This document shows, one piece after another, positions 8,642-17,149 of a stretch of DNA of 64,000 nucleotides. This DNA comes from Solirubrobacterales bacterium (GTDB lineage Bacteria > Actinomycetota > Thermoleophilia > Solirubrobacterales > 70-9): NCBI GenBank assembly GCA_035573435.1, contig DATMZR010000031.1, positions 124,001 to 188,000 on the forward strand, read 5' to 3'. Under the pieces are notes generated by a model. It saw only the letters and a list, made by a program, of their open reading frames with translations. It was not told the DNA's origin and searched no databases. Made by a program: the position numbers and the translations under genes. Numbering within the stretch: position 1 is the first letter of the stretch; every line of letters starts with the position of its first letter.

Positions 8642-9462
8642 GGCGCAGCTTCCTTCACAGATAAGGCGCGAAGGAAGTCCCGCAGGCGAGTGTCTTCGAC
8701 CAAGTCGGCGCGCGCCCCCTCGGCCACCACGTTGGCGTCGTAGTGGTCGCGCAGCCGGCCCTCCTCCCAGGCTTCGTACAGTCGCCGCCACGTCCGGCCC
8801 GTGCGCTGCGGCAGCTCGCGATTTCGCCCGTAGGCCCGGCCGCCCTTGACGATCTTGTTCTCGAACTGCCCATATGTGCGCATAGGGAAGTGGAGGATCT
8901 CGATCGAGGCGTCATCCCGGCGCTCGCCGAGATCCGCGCCGTCCACTTTGTGGTTGCCCTGGGCGACGATGATCTCGGGGTCCGCGCGGTGGGCGAGCTT
9001 CGGCGGCAGCGGCTTGCCAAGCGGGTTCAGCGACACGCGCTCGCGCAGCGTCATCCGTTCCCAGAATGGGCGCCCGTCCTCCGGGCGGGGCACGAAGTTC
9101 TGACGATGGGCGACCACCAAGCCAACCCCGGCACCCAGCTGCTCGAAGACCGACTTCAGCGACCCGGCGAGCGGCCACCAGAACTCGTCGGCATCGTTGT
9201 TGATCACCCAGTCGGCGCCCTCCGTCGCAGCCAGCTGGGCCATCCTGGTCACCCAGCGGCCCTGCGAGTAGTCGTCCGCGGGCTCGTGAAGCAGCCGCAC
9301 CACCCCACGGGACTCGTACTCGCGAAGGATCTCGACGGTGGCGTCCTCGGAGCCGTTGTCGGTGACGATCACCTCGTCGACACCCTGCGCGAGATGGAAG
9401 TCGAGGTTCTCCCGAACGATGTCCTGCTCGTCGCGCACCAGCAGGGTCATGACCAGCTTCAT
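8638..9462 (-). CDS. Family 2 glycosyltransferase-like protein (paralogue B, inverted copy)
   Basis: GT-A fold protein of 274 aa. It shares the opening MKLVMTLLVRDEQDI, the TDNGSEDATVEIL segment, the DxD motif (DAD at residues 90-92) and ILHFPMRTYGQF with its four neighbours. It is the only copy on the minus strand and the only one without the long C-terminal helical tail; it ends VEDTRLRDFLRALS, the same position where paralogues D and E have LVEDTDFRDYLAACP. A TACGAA element lies 10 nt before the ATG at 9462. It diverges from paralogue C across only 57 bp, so the two may share a control region. Confidence 0.88.
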   Translation of the reverse strand: MKLVMTLLVRDEQDIVRENLDFHLAQGVDEVIVTDNGSEDATVEILREYESRGVVRLLHEPADDYSQGRWVTRMAQLAATEGADWVINNDADEFWWPLAGSLKSVFEQLGAGVGLVVAHRQNFVPRPEDGRPFWERMTLRERVSLNPLGKPLPPKLAHRADPEIIVAQGNHKVDGADLGERRDDASIEILHFPMRTYGQFENKIVKGGRAYGRNRELPQRTGRTWRRLYEAWEEGRLRDHYDANVVAEGARADLVEDTRLRDFLRALSVKEAAP

Positions 9463-9519
9463 GGGGCGACGATTCGTAGCAGGTTGGCACCCGCCCGCAC
9501 GGGCCTAGAATGCCCGTCC

Positions 9520-10800
9520 TTGCCTGGCGGTCCATCCTCAGCCCACCGACCACGCCTGGTGATGGCGCTCAAGGTTCGAGACGAAGGCGACGTCCTCGAG
9601 GCCAACTTTCGCTTCCACCACGCGCTGGGTGTCGACCACTTCGTGGTCACCGACAACGGATCCACCGACGAAACGCCGGAGATCCTCCGCCGCTACGCGG
9701 ACGCGGGGCTTGCCCACGTGATCGACGAGCCCGGGACGGACTACAAGGAACGAGGCTCGGAATGGCTGACGCGGATGGCACGCCTGGCCGCAACGGATCT
9801 CGACGCGGATTGGGTGATCCATACGGACGCGGACGAGTTCTGGTTGCCGGCCGAGGGCACGCTGGCGGATGCGCTGCACGCGATCGCCGGGCGGTACGGC
9901 GTCGTCGTCGCGCCACGCACCGAGTTCGTGGGCCTCCCGGATGCCCCGGGGTCCTTTGCCGAGCGACTCACGGTGCGGGAGTCGCGAGCCCGACTCCAGC
10001 CCAAGGTCGCGCACAGGGCAGTACCCGAAGTGGTCGTTCTCGACCGCGGTGGGCACGACGTGGCGGTGGCCGGCCCCAGCGGAGACCTGGCGGAGACGGT
10101 TCGCCCGCCTGGTCGACCCGTTCATCGCACGGTTCGTGATCCGAACGGGGGTAACGCTGCGCCGCCCGAACAGGACGCCAGGCTCGTCTGGGCGCCCAGC
10201 TGGCCGCTGCGAATACTCCACTTCCCGGTGCGCTCCTACGAGCAGTTCAGGCGCCGTACCGAGATCGCGATCTTCGAGGGCAGGTTTCCGGACTGGGGGC
10301 GCTTCAAGCGCCTTCGCGAAACTTACGAGGAGGGTCGATTCGAGGAGCTCTTCGCGGACTTGGTCCTGGACGAGGCGGCCGTCGAGGAGGGCATTCGGGC
10401 CGGCCGACTCGTGCGCGACGAGCGCCTCGCCCGCCTGATGCCGCTGTGCCCCGATCCGCTTGAAGGCGGGACGGCCGGGAGCGTGGGCGCAGACCTTCCA
10501 GCGGATGAGGTGCAACGAGAGCTGGCTGAGCTCGAGTTCGACGCGATGCAGCTCCTCGCCCGTACCGAGCGCTGGCTGGTCGTTCAGCGCGACCGCGCCC
10601 GCGAGCGCGTCGACACCCTCGAGTCGCAGCGCGAGAGGGCCGTGCGGCAGCGGGACACCGCGCGCGGAAGGGCCGAGCGACTCCGCAGCAGGCTGACGAA
10701 GAAGCGCGAGCGCCTGACCGCGCTGCGTCGCGAGCTGCGTGCGGAGCGCGCCCGCCCATGGGCCAGGCTGCGGCAAGCGGTCCGGCGGCTGCGGAGCTAG
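9520..10800 (+). CDS. Family 2 glycosyltransferase-like protein with C-terminal coiled coil (paralogue C)
   Basis: GT-A fold protein of about 426 aa with VTDNGSTDETPEIL, the DxD motif in HTDADEFWLP and ILHFPVRSYEQF. The last 130 residues are rich in Arg, Glu and Leu and look like a coiled coil with a basic end. The start is uncertain. The ATG at 9562 gives MALKVRDEGDV, missing the LVM that starts the other copies. The TTG at 9520, 14 codons earlier, lies exactly 8 nt after a TAGAAT -10 element and is preferred. The open frame further upstream is only antisense of paralogue B. It is closest to paralogue A (both have SFAxRLxVRE and ARLVWAP/IRLVWAP segments). Confidence 0.86.
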   Translation: MPGGPSSAHRPRLVMALKVRDEGDVLEANFRFHHALGVDHFVVTDNGSTDETPEILRRYADAGLAHVIDEPGTDYKERGSEWLTRMARLAATDLDADWVIHTDADEFWLPAEGTLADALHAIAGRYGVVVAPRTEFVGLPDAPGSFAERLTVRESRARLQPKVAHRAVPEVVVLDRGGHDVAVAGPSGDLAETVRPPGRPVHRTVRDPNGGNAAPPEQDARLVWAPSWPLRILHFPVRSYEQFRRRTEIAIFEGRFPDWGRFKRLRETYEEGRFEELFADLVLDEAAVEEGIRAGRLVRDERLARLMPLCPDPLEGGTAGSVGADLPADEVQRELAELEFDAMQLLARTERWLVVQRDRARERVDTLESQRERAVRQRDTARGRAERLRSRLTKKRERLTALRRELRAERARPWARLRQAVRRLRS

Positions 10801-10837
10801 TGGGCAGTCCCGAAACGACCCATTAGCCTGATCGCCG

Positions 10838-12049
10838 ATGCGGTTGGCGATGACATTGCTCGTCCGCGACGGTGCGGACCTGATCGAGGACAACCTGCGC
10901 TTCCACCGCGCGCAGGGGGTTGACCTGTTCGTGGTCGGCGACAACGGATCCACTGACGGCTCGCTGGACATCCTCGAGCGCTACGAACGAGCGGGGCTGA
11001 TCGCTTTCGAGCGGATACCGGGGGCTGCACGTGAAGCCCAGGGAGAGGGCCGCACGAAGCTGGCGCGGCGCGCCTTCGAGCTGGGCGCTGACTGGGTGTT
11101 CCACAACGACCAGGACGAGTTCTGGTGGCCGGCCGGCGGCGGCGACCTCAAGGAGGCGCTCGCCGCCATCCCGGAGCGCTTCGGCTTGGTGCTCGCGCCG
11201 AGGACCGAGTTCGTCGGCAGGCCCGGTGACGGCTTCTACGCCGACCGGCTGACGATCCGCGAGGCCCGCTTCCGGCGCCCACCGAAGACCGCGCATCGTG
11301 CCCACCCACAGGTGATGATCTCCCAGCCGCACCCCACGCACATCTGGGTCGACTACGGGGCCCCGCCACGTCAGGGGCTGGTGGGCAGACCGGTTCGCCG
11401 CACTCAGCCCGACCACGCCGACGAGGCGGAGCTCGAGCTCCTCATCGCCCCCACGTTCCCGCTCGCCGTGCGTCACTTCCCGCTTCGCTCCTTCGGGCAG
11501 TACAGGCACATGGTCGAGCTCGCGCTCGCCAATGACCAGCTCCGGGAGGACAACAGCGTGCGAAGAGCCTTCGAGGAGGGCCGGCTCGAGGAGGTCTACT
11601 CGGATCTGATCCTCGACGATGAGGCTGTGAAGCGCGGGCTGACGGAGGGCTGGCTGGTCGAGGACACGGACTTTCGCGATTACCTCGCGGCCTGCCCACA
11701 GTTGCTCGATGGAGGTGGAACACCGCCTCCCGGCGCACGCGCGTGGTCAGAGGAACGGAGAAGCAAGGAGCTCGCCGATCTCGAGGGCGACGCGATGTAC
11801 GCGCTCAGCCGCTATCTCCAGGCCAACGCCTACAAGCTTCAGACGCGGCACCATGAGGGAGCAGAGCGCCGCGCCGCCAAGCGTCAGCTCGAGCGACGCC
11901 TGCAACGGATGCGCAAGCGCCTCAGGCATCAGCGCGAGCGCCGGCGCAGGATCGAATCGAGCCGCTGGTGGCGCGTTCGACCACGGCTGCCGAGGGCGCT
12001 CTTCGGGCGACGCGCGGGGGGCACCCGCCGCCGCAGTAGCGACCGCTAG
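10838..12049 (+). CDS. Family 2 glycosyltransferase-like protein with C-terminal coiled coil (paralogue D)
   Basis: GT-A fold protein of 403 aa starting MRLAMTLLVRDGADL. GDNGSTDGSLDIL and the DxD equivalent DQD (residues 91-93) are present. VRHFPLRSFGQY corresponds to the shared ILHFPxRS motif. LVEDTDFRDYLAACP near residue 275 is nearly identical to paralogue E, so D and E are the closest pair. The C terminus is strongly basic (many Arg). The ATG at 10838 follows TAGCCT by exactly 8 nt with no Shine-Dalgarno, suggesting a leaderless mRNA with its own promoter. Substrate unknown. Confidence 0.88.
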   Translation: MRLAMTLLVRDGADLIEDNLRFHRAQGVDLFVVGDNGSTDGSLDILERYERAGLIAFERIPGAAREAQGEGRTKLARRAFELGADWVFHNDQDEFWWPAGGGDLKEALAAIPERFGLVLAPRTEFVGRPGDGFYADRLTIREARFRRPPKTAHRAHPQVMISQPHPTHIWVDYGAPPRQGLVGRPVRRTQPDHADEAELELLIAPTFPLAVRHFPLRSFGQYRHMVELALANDQLREDNSVRRAFEEGRLEEVYSDLILDDEAVKRGLTEGWLVEDTDFRDYLAACPQLLDGGGTPPPGARAWSEERRSKELADLEGDAMYALSRYLQANAYKLQTRHHEGAERRAAKRQLERRLQRMRKRLRHQRERRRRIESSRWWRVRPRLPRALFGRRAGGTRRRSSDR

Positions 12050-12060
12050 CCTCCGCCGTA

Positions 12061-13227
12061 ATGCGGCTGGCGATGACGCTGCTCGTGCGGGACGAGGCCG
12101 ACATCATCGAGGCCAACCTCCGCTACCACCGAGCCCAGGGAGTGGACTTCTTCGTAGTGGGCGACAACGGCTCTGAGGACGGCACCCTCGAGATCCTCGA
12201 GCGTTACGAGCAGGCCGGCCTGGTGGAGCTGGAGCGTTTACCCGGCACAGTCAACGAGGCCTGGTCAGAGGGCAGGACCAGGCTCGCCCGGCGCACCCAC
12301 GAGCTCGGCGCCGACTGGGTGATCCACAACGACGGCGACGAGTTCTGGTGGCCGGTCACCGGCGACCTGAAGCAGACCCTGGTGTCGATCCCCGAGCGCT
12401 TCGGAATGGTGATCGCGCCACGGACGGAGTTCGTCGCGCGCCCCGGAGACGCCTCATTCGCGGACCGGCTGACGTTTCGCGAAGCCAGATGTCTGCGCCC
12501 ACCCAAGGCGGCTCACCGGACGCATCCACGGATCGTGCTCGACCACCCTCACCCCACCCGGATCTGGATCGAGAACGCGTCCGCCATCCCACTCGAAGGC
12601 CGGCCGGGACTGACGATCACCGACACCAGGCACCCGCTGCCGACGGAGGAGCTCGTCTTCGCTTCGACCTTCCCGATCCGGGTCTTGCATTTCCCGGTTC
12701 GAAGCCGCGTGCAATACCGCCGTCGGGTCGAGCTGGCGGAGCTAGCCGGGATGCTGGAGTCGGATTGGCGAGCAGGATTGCTGGCCGCCCACGAGAGCGG
12801 GCGCCTGGACCAGGTCTACGACGAGCTGGCGCTGTCCGACCAGGAGCTCGAGCGGGAGATGAGCGAAGGCCTGTTGGTCGAGGACACGGACTTTCGCGAC
12901 TACCTCGCCGCATGCCCCGATCCCCTCGACGGCGGCGGCGCGCCCGCCGGGTCGCGGGACTGGCCCGATGACAGGCGGCACCGCGAGCTCGCCGAGCTCG
13001 AGCTGGACGCCATGTACGCGCTCACCAAGTACGTTCGGCGCCGCGGCGGCAGCGCTCGCCGGGGTCGGTTCCGGGAGCTGAAGGAGAGCGAGCTCAAGCT
13101 ACGGCGCCGGCTGCGCCGACGCGAGCGCCGCCTCGAGAGCATTCAGACGAGCCGTTGGTGGCGCCTTCGACCGCGGCTGCCGGGACGGCCTCGCCGCGGC
13201 GGCCTCGCCCGCCGTGACGCCGACTAA
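12061..13227 (+). CDS. Family 2 glycosyltransferase-like protein with C-terminal coiled coil (paralogue E)
   Basis: GT-A fold protein of 388 aa starting MRLAMTLLVRDEADI, with GDNGSEDGTLEIL, DGD at residues 91-93 and VLHFPVRSRVQY. It shares LVEDTDFRDYLAACP and a WWRLRPRLP-type C-terminal segment with paralogue D (WWRVRPRLP), evidence of a recent tandem duplication. The ATG again lies 8 nt after a TAGCCT element at 12047-12052, just after the stop of paralogue D. purS begins 10 bp beyond its stop, so read-through transcription into the purine genes is possible. Confidence 0.88.
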   Translation: MRLAMTLLVRDEADIIEANLRYHRAQGVDFFVVGDNGSEDGTLEILERYEQAGLVELERLPGTVNEAWSEGRTRLARRTHELGADWVIHNDGDEFWWPVTGDLKQTLVSIPERFGMVIAPRTEFVARPGDASFADRLTFREARCLRPPKAAHRTHPRIVLDHPHPTRIWIENASAIPLEGRPGLTITDTRHPLPTEELVFASTFPIRVLHFPVRSRVQYRRRVELAELAGMLESDWRAGLLAAHESGRLDQVYDELALSDQELEREMSEGLLVEDTDFRDYLAACPDPLDGGGAPAGSRDWPDDRRHRELAELELDAMYALTKYVRRRGGSARRGRFRELKESELKLRRRLRRRERRLESIQTSRWWRLRPRLPGRPRRGGLARRDAD

Positions 13228-13237
13228 CGTTGGGGAC

Positions 13238-13465
13238 GTGAGGGCCAAGGTTCTGATCCGTCCCAAGCGCGGCATCCTGGATCCCCAGGGGAAGGCGATC
13301 GAGCGTGCTCTCCCCACGCTTGGCTTCGACGGCGTCTCGAACGTGCGTGTGGGACGCCTGGTGGAGCTCGAAGCCGACGATCCCGACCGCCTCGCCGAGC
13401 TCTGCGAGAAGCTGCTGGCCAACCCTCTGATCGAGGACTACGAAATTGAAGTGGACGGCAGGTGA
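13238..13465 (+). CDS. purS: Phosphoribosylformylglycinamidine synthase subunit PurS
   Basis: Small FGAM synthase subunit (75 aa) that bridges PurL and PurQ in the three-protein enzyme. VRAKVLIRPKRGILDPQGKA is the family N terminus, with VRVGRLVELE and LLANPLIEDYEIE in the second half. The GTG at 13238 fits this N terminus; a GTG at 13214 in the same frame would add 8 residues and overlap the preceding gene. The stop TGA overlaps the purQ ATG (TGATG). Together with purQ and purL this shows the Bacillus/actinobacterial PurSQL type rather than the large single-chain PurL. Confidence 0.93.
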   Translation: MRAKVLIRPKRGILDPQGKAIERALPTLGFDGVSNVRVGRLVELEADDPDRLAELCEKLLANPLIEDYEIEVDGR

Positions 13466-14151
13466 TGTTCGGCGTCGTTCAATTCCCGGGGTCCTGCGAC
13501 GAGCGCGACGCGCTCCTCGCCTGCCGCCAGGTTGGCGACGCGCGCCTGGTCTGGCACCAGGAGACGGACCTCGACGACGTGGACGTGGTGGTCGTGCCCG
13601 GCGGCTTCTCGTACGGCGACTACCTGCGGGCCGGGGCGCTGGCGCGCTTCTCGCCCGCGATGGAGGCGGTGGCCGAGCATGCCGAGGCCGGCAAGCCGGT
13701 GCTCGGGATCTGCAACGGCTTTCAGGTCCTCTGCGAGGCCGGCCTGCTTCCCGGGGCGCTCTTGCCGAACGACTCGCTGAGGTTCGTCTGCCGGCAGGTC
13801 GAGCTGGTGGTGGAGAGCGCGGAGACGCCGTTCACGCAGGGATGCCAACCCGGGGAACGGCTCTCGATCCCGGTCAAGCACGAGTCGGGCCGCTACTACG
13901 CGCCGGCCGAGCAGCTCGAGGAGCTCGAGGCGCGGGGCGGAATCGTCCTGCGCTATGCGGCGGGCCAGAACCCGAACGGCTCGGCCCGCGAGATCGCCGC
14001 CGTCGTCAACGAGGGCGGCAATGTGATGGGGCTGATGCCGCATCCGGAACACGCAGTTGATCCCCTGACCGGATCCACGGACGGATTGCGCATCTTCGCC
14101 TCGCTTGCCGCGCCGGCCGCCAAGTCCGCGCCCGCCGCGCTCAGCGGGTAG
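13465..14151 (+). CDS. purQ: Phosphoribosylformylglycinamidine synthase glutaminase subunit PurQ
   Basis: Class I glutamine amidotransferase subunit (228 aa) that supplies ammonia to PurL. It starts MFGVVQFPGSCDERDAL. The nucleophile Cys sits in GKPVLGICNGFQVL near residue 84, and the His-Glu pair in MPHPEHAVDPL near residue 195. GGFSYGDYLRAGALA is also typical. The ATG at 13465 overlaps the purS stop by one base; a GTG at 13462 is an alternative. The last 20 residues are Ala-rich. The 3' end overlaps the converging gene by 11 bp. purL lies 4.2 kb further on instead of adjacent. Confidence 0.96.
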   Translation: MFGVVQFPGSCDERDALLACRQVGDARLVWHQETDLDDVDVVVVPGGFSYGDYLRAGALARFSPAMEAVAEHAEAGKPVLGICNGFQVLCEAGLLPGALLPNDSLRFVCRQVELVVESAETPFTQGCQPGERLSIPVKHESGRYYAPAEQLEELEARGGIVLRYAAGQNPNGSAREIAAVVNEGGNVMGLMPHPEHAVDPLTGSTDGLRIFASLAAPAAKSAPAALSG

Positions 14152-15058
14152 CCGACAGCTGCTTGGCGTCCTCGAGCAGCACCGGCGCCTTGATCGTCGC
14201 CAGCTCGCCGCCGCGCTCCGGATCGATGAGCTGGAGGTAGAAGCGATCGTCGCGCTGGATCAGGTCGAAGACCTGCTCGTTGATCTGCGCCAGCTCTTCG
14301 CCAAGCGCCTCGCGATAGCGGCGCACCGGATGGATGAACTTCCGGAACCTGCCGACAAGGCCCTTGCGAGGCAGCCTCGCGGCAAGCCGGCCGCGCACCG
14401 TGGCGTTGAGCCTGTCCTCCGCTGCAGCTCGCCACAATCTGCCGCCAGCCGTGCGGCGGAAGCCGCCGCCGTGGTGATAGACGAGATCCTCGTAGACGCC
14501 GAACTGGAGGGGATGGGGGTTGACCTTGTTCGTGCGCAGCATCGGGTACCAGTCGATGCCGCGCTCGGAAAGCAGGCGATAAAGGTTGCCTCCCACATCC
14601 GTGACCTCCTTGCCCTGGGGGTTGATCCAGGTAGCCCCGCGTCGCCAGTCGCCGGGCAGCTCGCGCCACAGTCCCGCTCTCATCACGCAAAATGACGGAT
14701 GAGGCTGGGGGTCGCCGTTGTTCTCGTCCCGCCGCACCGCGACGATCGGATAGCGCTCCAGCTTCTCGCGTAGGAAGGGGACGATGGGGGCGACCGGGAA
14801 GGCGTCGCCGTCGATGAACATGATCATCTCCTCCGGGCGGGCCGCTTGCGCCACGATGTCGCCCAGCAGGGTGAGCTTCAGCTCGTGCTGCTTGATCGGC
14901 ACGTCGGTGCTGTAGAAGAACTTGTGCGCCTGGTCACGCATCTCGGCGTCGAGCCAGGCGTAGACCTTGAAGTCCTCCTCGACGTTGCGCTCCATGTATC
15001 GAAGCTGGATATCGATCCAGCGGTCGTAGCGCCAGTGGACGGTCGCGATGTGGATCAC
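14141..15058 (-). CDS. Putative glycosyltransferase-like protein, GT-A type
   Basis: Protein of 305 aa from a GTG at 15058 (VIHIATVHWRYDRWIDIQ). The N-terminal half looks like a Rossmann-like GT-A domain: a FKVYAWLD strand, MIMFIDGDAFPVAPI with a DGD metal motif near residue 95, and FCVMRAGLWREL. The C-terminal third is helical and charged with no recognisable motif. A TACGTT element lies 7 nt before the GTG, which favours this start over a TTG at 15076. It is not similar to the five family-2 copies nearby but may act on the same product. It converges on purQ with an 11-bp overlap. Confidence 0.6.
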   Translation of the reverse strand: MIHIATVHWRYDRWIDIQLRYMERNVEEDFKVYAWLDAEMRDQAHKFFYSTDVPIKQHELKLTLLGDIVAQAARPEEMIMFIDGDAFPVAPIVPFLREKLERYPIVAVRRDENNGDPQPHPSFCVMRAGLWRELPGDWRRGATWINPQGKEVTDVGGNLYRLLSERGIDWYPMLRTNKVNPHPLQFGVYEDLVYHHGGGFRRTAGGRLWRAAAEDRLNATVRGRLAARLPRKGLVGRFRKFIHPVRRYREALGEELAQINEQVFDLIQRDDRFYLQLIDPERGGELATIKAPVLLEDAKQLSATR

Positions 15059-15298
15059 CGCGGGTAACGTAAACAAGATGGTTTGGGCAGGCGGGCACGA
15101 CAGCCGCGATTCGTGCCTGAGATAGCCCGCTAGACCCCGCTTGCCACTGGCGCTTACTGGCGCAACGCTCGCTCAGGCCCGAGGACTCGATAGACGGCCT
15201 GATCGCTTTGCATGGAAAGCGCAATAGCGCCCCTCGGGCGCGTAGTTCTCATCAAGAAGCACCTTCGCGGCCTGGCGAAGAAACAACAGCAGGCCGGG
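15059..15298. other. Intergenic region without a recognised gene
   Basis: About 240 bp between two minus-strand genes. Apart from the TACGTT -10 candidate at 15066-15071 for the downstream gene, I see no ORF with family features, no strong hairpin with a T run, and no repeat. Confidence 0.4.
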
Positions 15299-15670
15299 CT
15301 AGGGCTCGAGCTTGCGAAGCGCCCAGAGCCACGTGGTGAGACCGATGGCTGGGAGCGCTATCCCGCCGACCGCTATCGGGTCGGCGACACCCTTCTCGCG
15401 CACCTCGAAGCCGCCAGCCATCGCGTCGCAGACGTCGACTCCCACATTCAGGAGGAGAGCTGGGCGGGCGAGATTGCGCGAGCGTGCCGCGAGCAGCGTA
15501 AAGATGGCGACCCCGATGTACTGGCCACCAAAGCCGCGCAGTGACATGACCGATTCTGGTTCGGCTGGCGCATAGCGGCCAGCCATGAACCGTGGTGCGA
15601 ACATTGCCGCGAGTCCGTAGCCGAGGCGCCCGAAAGAACCGGCGGTCATCACGGAGCGTCCCGAGGCCAC
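15299..15670 (-). CDS. Small integral membrane protein of unknown function
   Basis: Protein of about 123 aa with three to four hydrophobic segments: YGLAAMFAPRFMAG, GGQYIGVAIFTLLAA, ALLLNVGVDVCDAMAG and AVGGIALPAIGLTTWLWAL. Its Gly-rich helices and the pattern MFAPRF...FGGQYIGVA resemble small DUF4267-like membrane proteins, but I cannot assign it firmly. A TAGGGT element 6 nt upstream favours the GTG at 15670; an internal ATG at 15649 would remove 7 residues. The region is flanked by non-coding DNA on both sides. Confidence 0.6.
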   Translation of the reverse strand: MASGRSVMTAGSFGRLGYGLAAMFAPRFMAGRYAPAEPESVMSLRGFGGQYIGVAIFTLLAARSRNLARPALLLNVGVDVCDAMAGGFEVREKGVADPIAVGGIALPAIGLTTWLWALRKLEP

Positions 15671-15872
15671 GCGCCGACCCTACCGAAGGGGGTGGGCCGA
15701 TTTCGCGCACGTAGGGGGCTTGACACTGTGGATGGCGCTTGCCCGTTCTAGTCGCTTTGGACGAAAGGCGGTAGAGGGCCTGGGACAGTGAATAACTGCG
15801 CTGGGCGGGGCATCCTCCATGCGTGGCTCAAAGAGCGGAACTCGACCCACGCGCCGGGGTATCTGCCCTCAG
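15671..15872. other. Intergenic region without a recognised gene
   Basis: About 200 bp. It holds the TAGGGT -10 candidate (15677-15682, minus strand). TTGACA at 15720-15725 looks like a -35 box but has no good -10 at 16-18 bp. No family-like ORF is seen. Confidence 0.4.
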
Positions 15873-16067
15873 ATGCGCAAGGTGGTGGCAGCGGGGCTGT
15901 TCATGATCGCCGGAGCGGTGGTTCTTTTGACCGTAATGACATTCGCCAACCTCTGGGACTCCTACCAGGACAGCCCAGACTCGCTCTACATCACCGCCGG
16001 GGCAATCGAGGCAGCAGTTGCGGCATCACTCGTTGGTCTTGGTGCTTGGCTGCTGCGTGGCCGCTAG
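15873..16067 (+). CDS. Small membrane protein, two predicted transmembrane helices
   Basis: Predicted 64-aa protein from the ATG at 15873 (MRKVVAAGLFMIAGAVVLL). Two hydrophobic helices, near residues 4-24 and 37-58, are separated by a polar loop WDSYQDSPDS, and the chain ends in an Arg-rich tail LLRGR. The frame is open 18 codons upstream but that part is Arg/Pro-rich and looks non-coding. TATCTG lies 7 nt before the ATG. No function can be assigned. Hydrophobic pattern and start support a real gene, but the small size leaves doubt. Confidence 0.45.
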   Translation: MRKVVAAGLFMIAGAVVLLTVMTFANLWDSYQDSPDSLYITAGAIEAAVAASLVGLGAWLLRGR

Positions 16068-16105
16068 ACCGCAATTAGTGGCATCCGCGAGGTAGTGCGC
16101 GGGCG

Positions 16106-16393
16106 ATGTCGCAGGAGAACGTGGAGATCGTCCGCCGGGCTTACGAAGCCTTCAACCAGGATGGTGCTGACGCACTCACAAGCACTGGCCTTTGGTCGCC
16201 TGAGCTTGTGCTTGACGCCTCCGGGACTGGAATTCCGGGGATTGGCATTTATCGCGGCATCAAAGAGGTCAAGGGACCAGGGGCGGAACTTGAACTCGCA
16301 AATATCATCACGCTGCGCGATGGTGTGATCGTGCGCACCGACATGTACCGCGACCGCGCCGAAGCTCTCGAAGCCGCTGGGCTGCAGAGGTAG
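16106..16393 (+). CDS. SnoaL/NTF2-like protein with internal deletion
   Basis: Protein of 95 aa starting MSQENVEIVRRAYEAFNQ, the standard opening of a large SnoaL-like family common in Thermoleophilia. It ends LRDGVIVRTDMYRDRAEALEAAGLQR, the standard closing segment. The usual length is about 125-140 aa; roughly 35 residues forming the middle strands of the cone-shaped fold are absent, between IYRGIKEVKG and GAELELANI. The frame is intact, so it may be a shortened functional protein or a gene in decay. A TAGTGC lies 7 nt before the ATG. No ligand or enzyme activity can be inferred. Confidence 0.6.
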   Translation: MSQENVEIVRRAYEAFNQDGADALTSTGLWSPELVLDASGTGIPGIGIYRGIKEVKGPGAELELANIITLRDGVIVRTDMYRDRAEALEAAGLQR

Positions 16394-16603
16394 GCGGCGC
16401 AACTTTTAGGGGGCCCGCTCCCGGCCTCACTGTCCCACTGACCGGCGGGCCGCCGTTTGCTCGAATCGTGTCCGTACGGCACGGAAACTTCCCTGGCCCT
16501 TCCCGCGCCGGTGACGCAACTCTGGCGCCACGCGGGTGTTTCATCGCGCATCAGGCGGCCGCAGCCAGGGCGGTCGCTTAGCGAGAAGGCAGGGAAGCCT
16601 CTG
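16394..16603. other. Intergenic region upstream of CAP-domain gene
   Basis: 210 bp with no convincing gene. A short perfect hairpin at 16443-16455 (CGGCG/CGCCG, three-base loop) is followed by TTT and could be a weak terminator for the upstream gene. AGGGAAG at 16591-16597 is the likely ribosome-binding site for the gene at 16604. Confidence 0.4.
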
Positions 16604-17128
16604 ATGAAGCGAGTGGTTGTTGTGTTCGTGATCGCTGGTGCCATGTGCTTGGCCAGCCCAGAGGTCGACGTCGCATTCGCCTGCAAGAAGGCCCACGCCC
16701 ATGCGGGCCAGGCCTCCCGCCGCGAGGTGCGTCGCGCAGTCGTCTGCCTGGTCAGTCGCGCCCGGAGCAGACACGACATGCACAAGCTCGACTCCAGCAG
16801 GAGGCTGAGGCGCGCGGCCGAGCGCCACAGCAGGAGGATGGTGGAGCGCAACTGCTTCGCGCACCAGTGTCCCGGAGAAGCTGACCTCTTCAGCCGCGTC
16901 AAGCGCACCGGGTACACGAGGAACGCCAATGCGTGGTCGCTGGGCGAGGCCATCGGCGTCGAGAAGAGCGCGATGAGGGTCTTCCGAGCCTGGATGCACA
17001 GCCCGCCCCATCGCGCCATCCTGCTGGGCAGTTTCGCGGACCTTGGCATCGGCGTCCGGTGGGGCGCGCCCGGCAGACGTGGCTCCCGCAGGGCCACCTT
17101 CACCCTCGACACCGGGTGGCGCCGCTAG
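16604..17128 (+). CDS. Secreted CAP/SCP-domain protein
   Basis: Protein of 174 aa. Residues 1-25 form a signal peptide (MKRVVVVFVIAGAMCLASPEV). The mature part is a CAP domain: AAERHSRRMVERNCFAHQCPG, then LGEAIG, AMRVFRAWMHSPPHRAILLG and FADLGIGVRWG, which follow the bacterial YkwD-type order. HSPPHR is the conserved CAP His motif. Several Cys (CKK, CLV, NCF, QCPG) may form disulfides outside the cell. The open frame further upstream has no signal and is ignored. Bacterial CAP proteins are extracellular, often of unknown function. Confidence 0.85.
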   Translation: MKRVVVVFVIAGAMCLASPEVDVAFACKKAHAHAGQASRREVRRAVVCLVSRARSRHDMHKLDSSRRLRRAAERHSRRMVERNCFAHQCPGEADLFSRVKRTGYTRNANAWSLGEAIGVEKSAMRVFRAWMHSPPHRAILLGSFADLGIGVRWGAPGRRGSRRATFTLDTGWRR

Positions 17129-17149
17129 TGACTGATCGGTTTTCCAGGC

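Noticed and set aside
8743-9519. Long open frame joined to the front of glycosyltransferase paralogue C
   Set aside because: It is the antisense reading of paralogue B, has no family motif, and the shared N terminus of the paralogues begins only near 9520-9562.
15720-15748. Sigma-70-type promoter with TTGACA
   Set aside because: The -35 match is perfect but no acceptable -10 lies at 16-18 bp.
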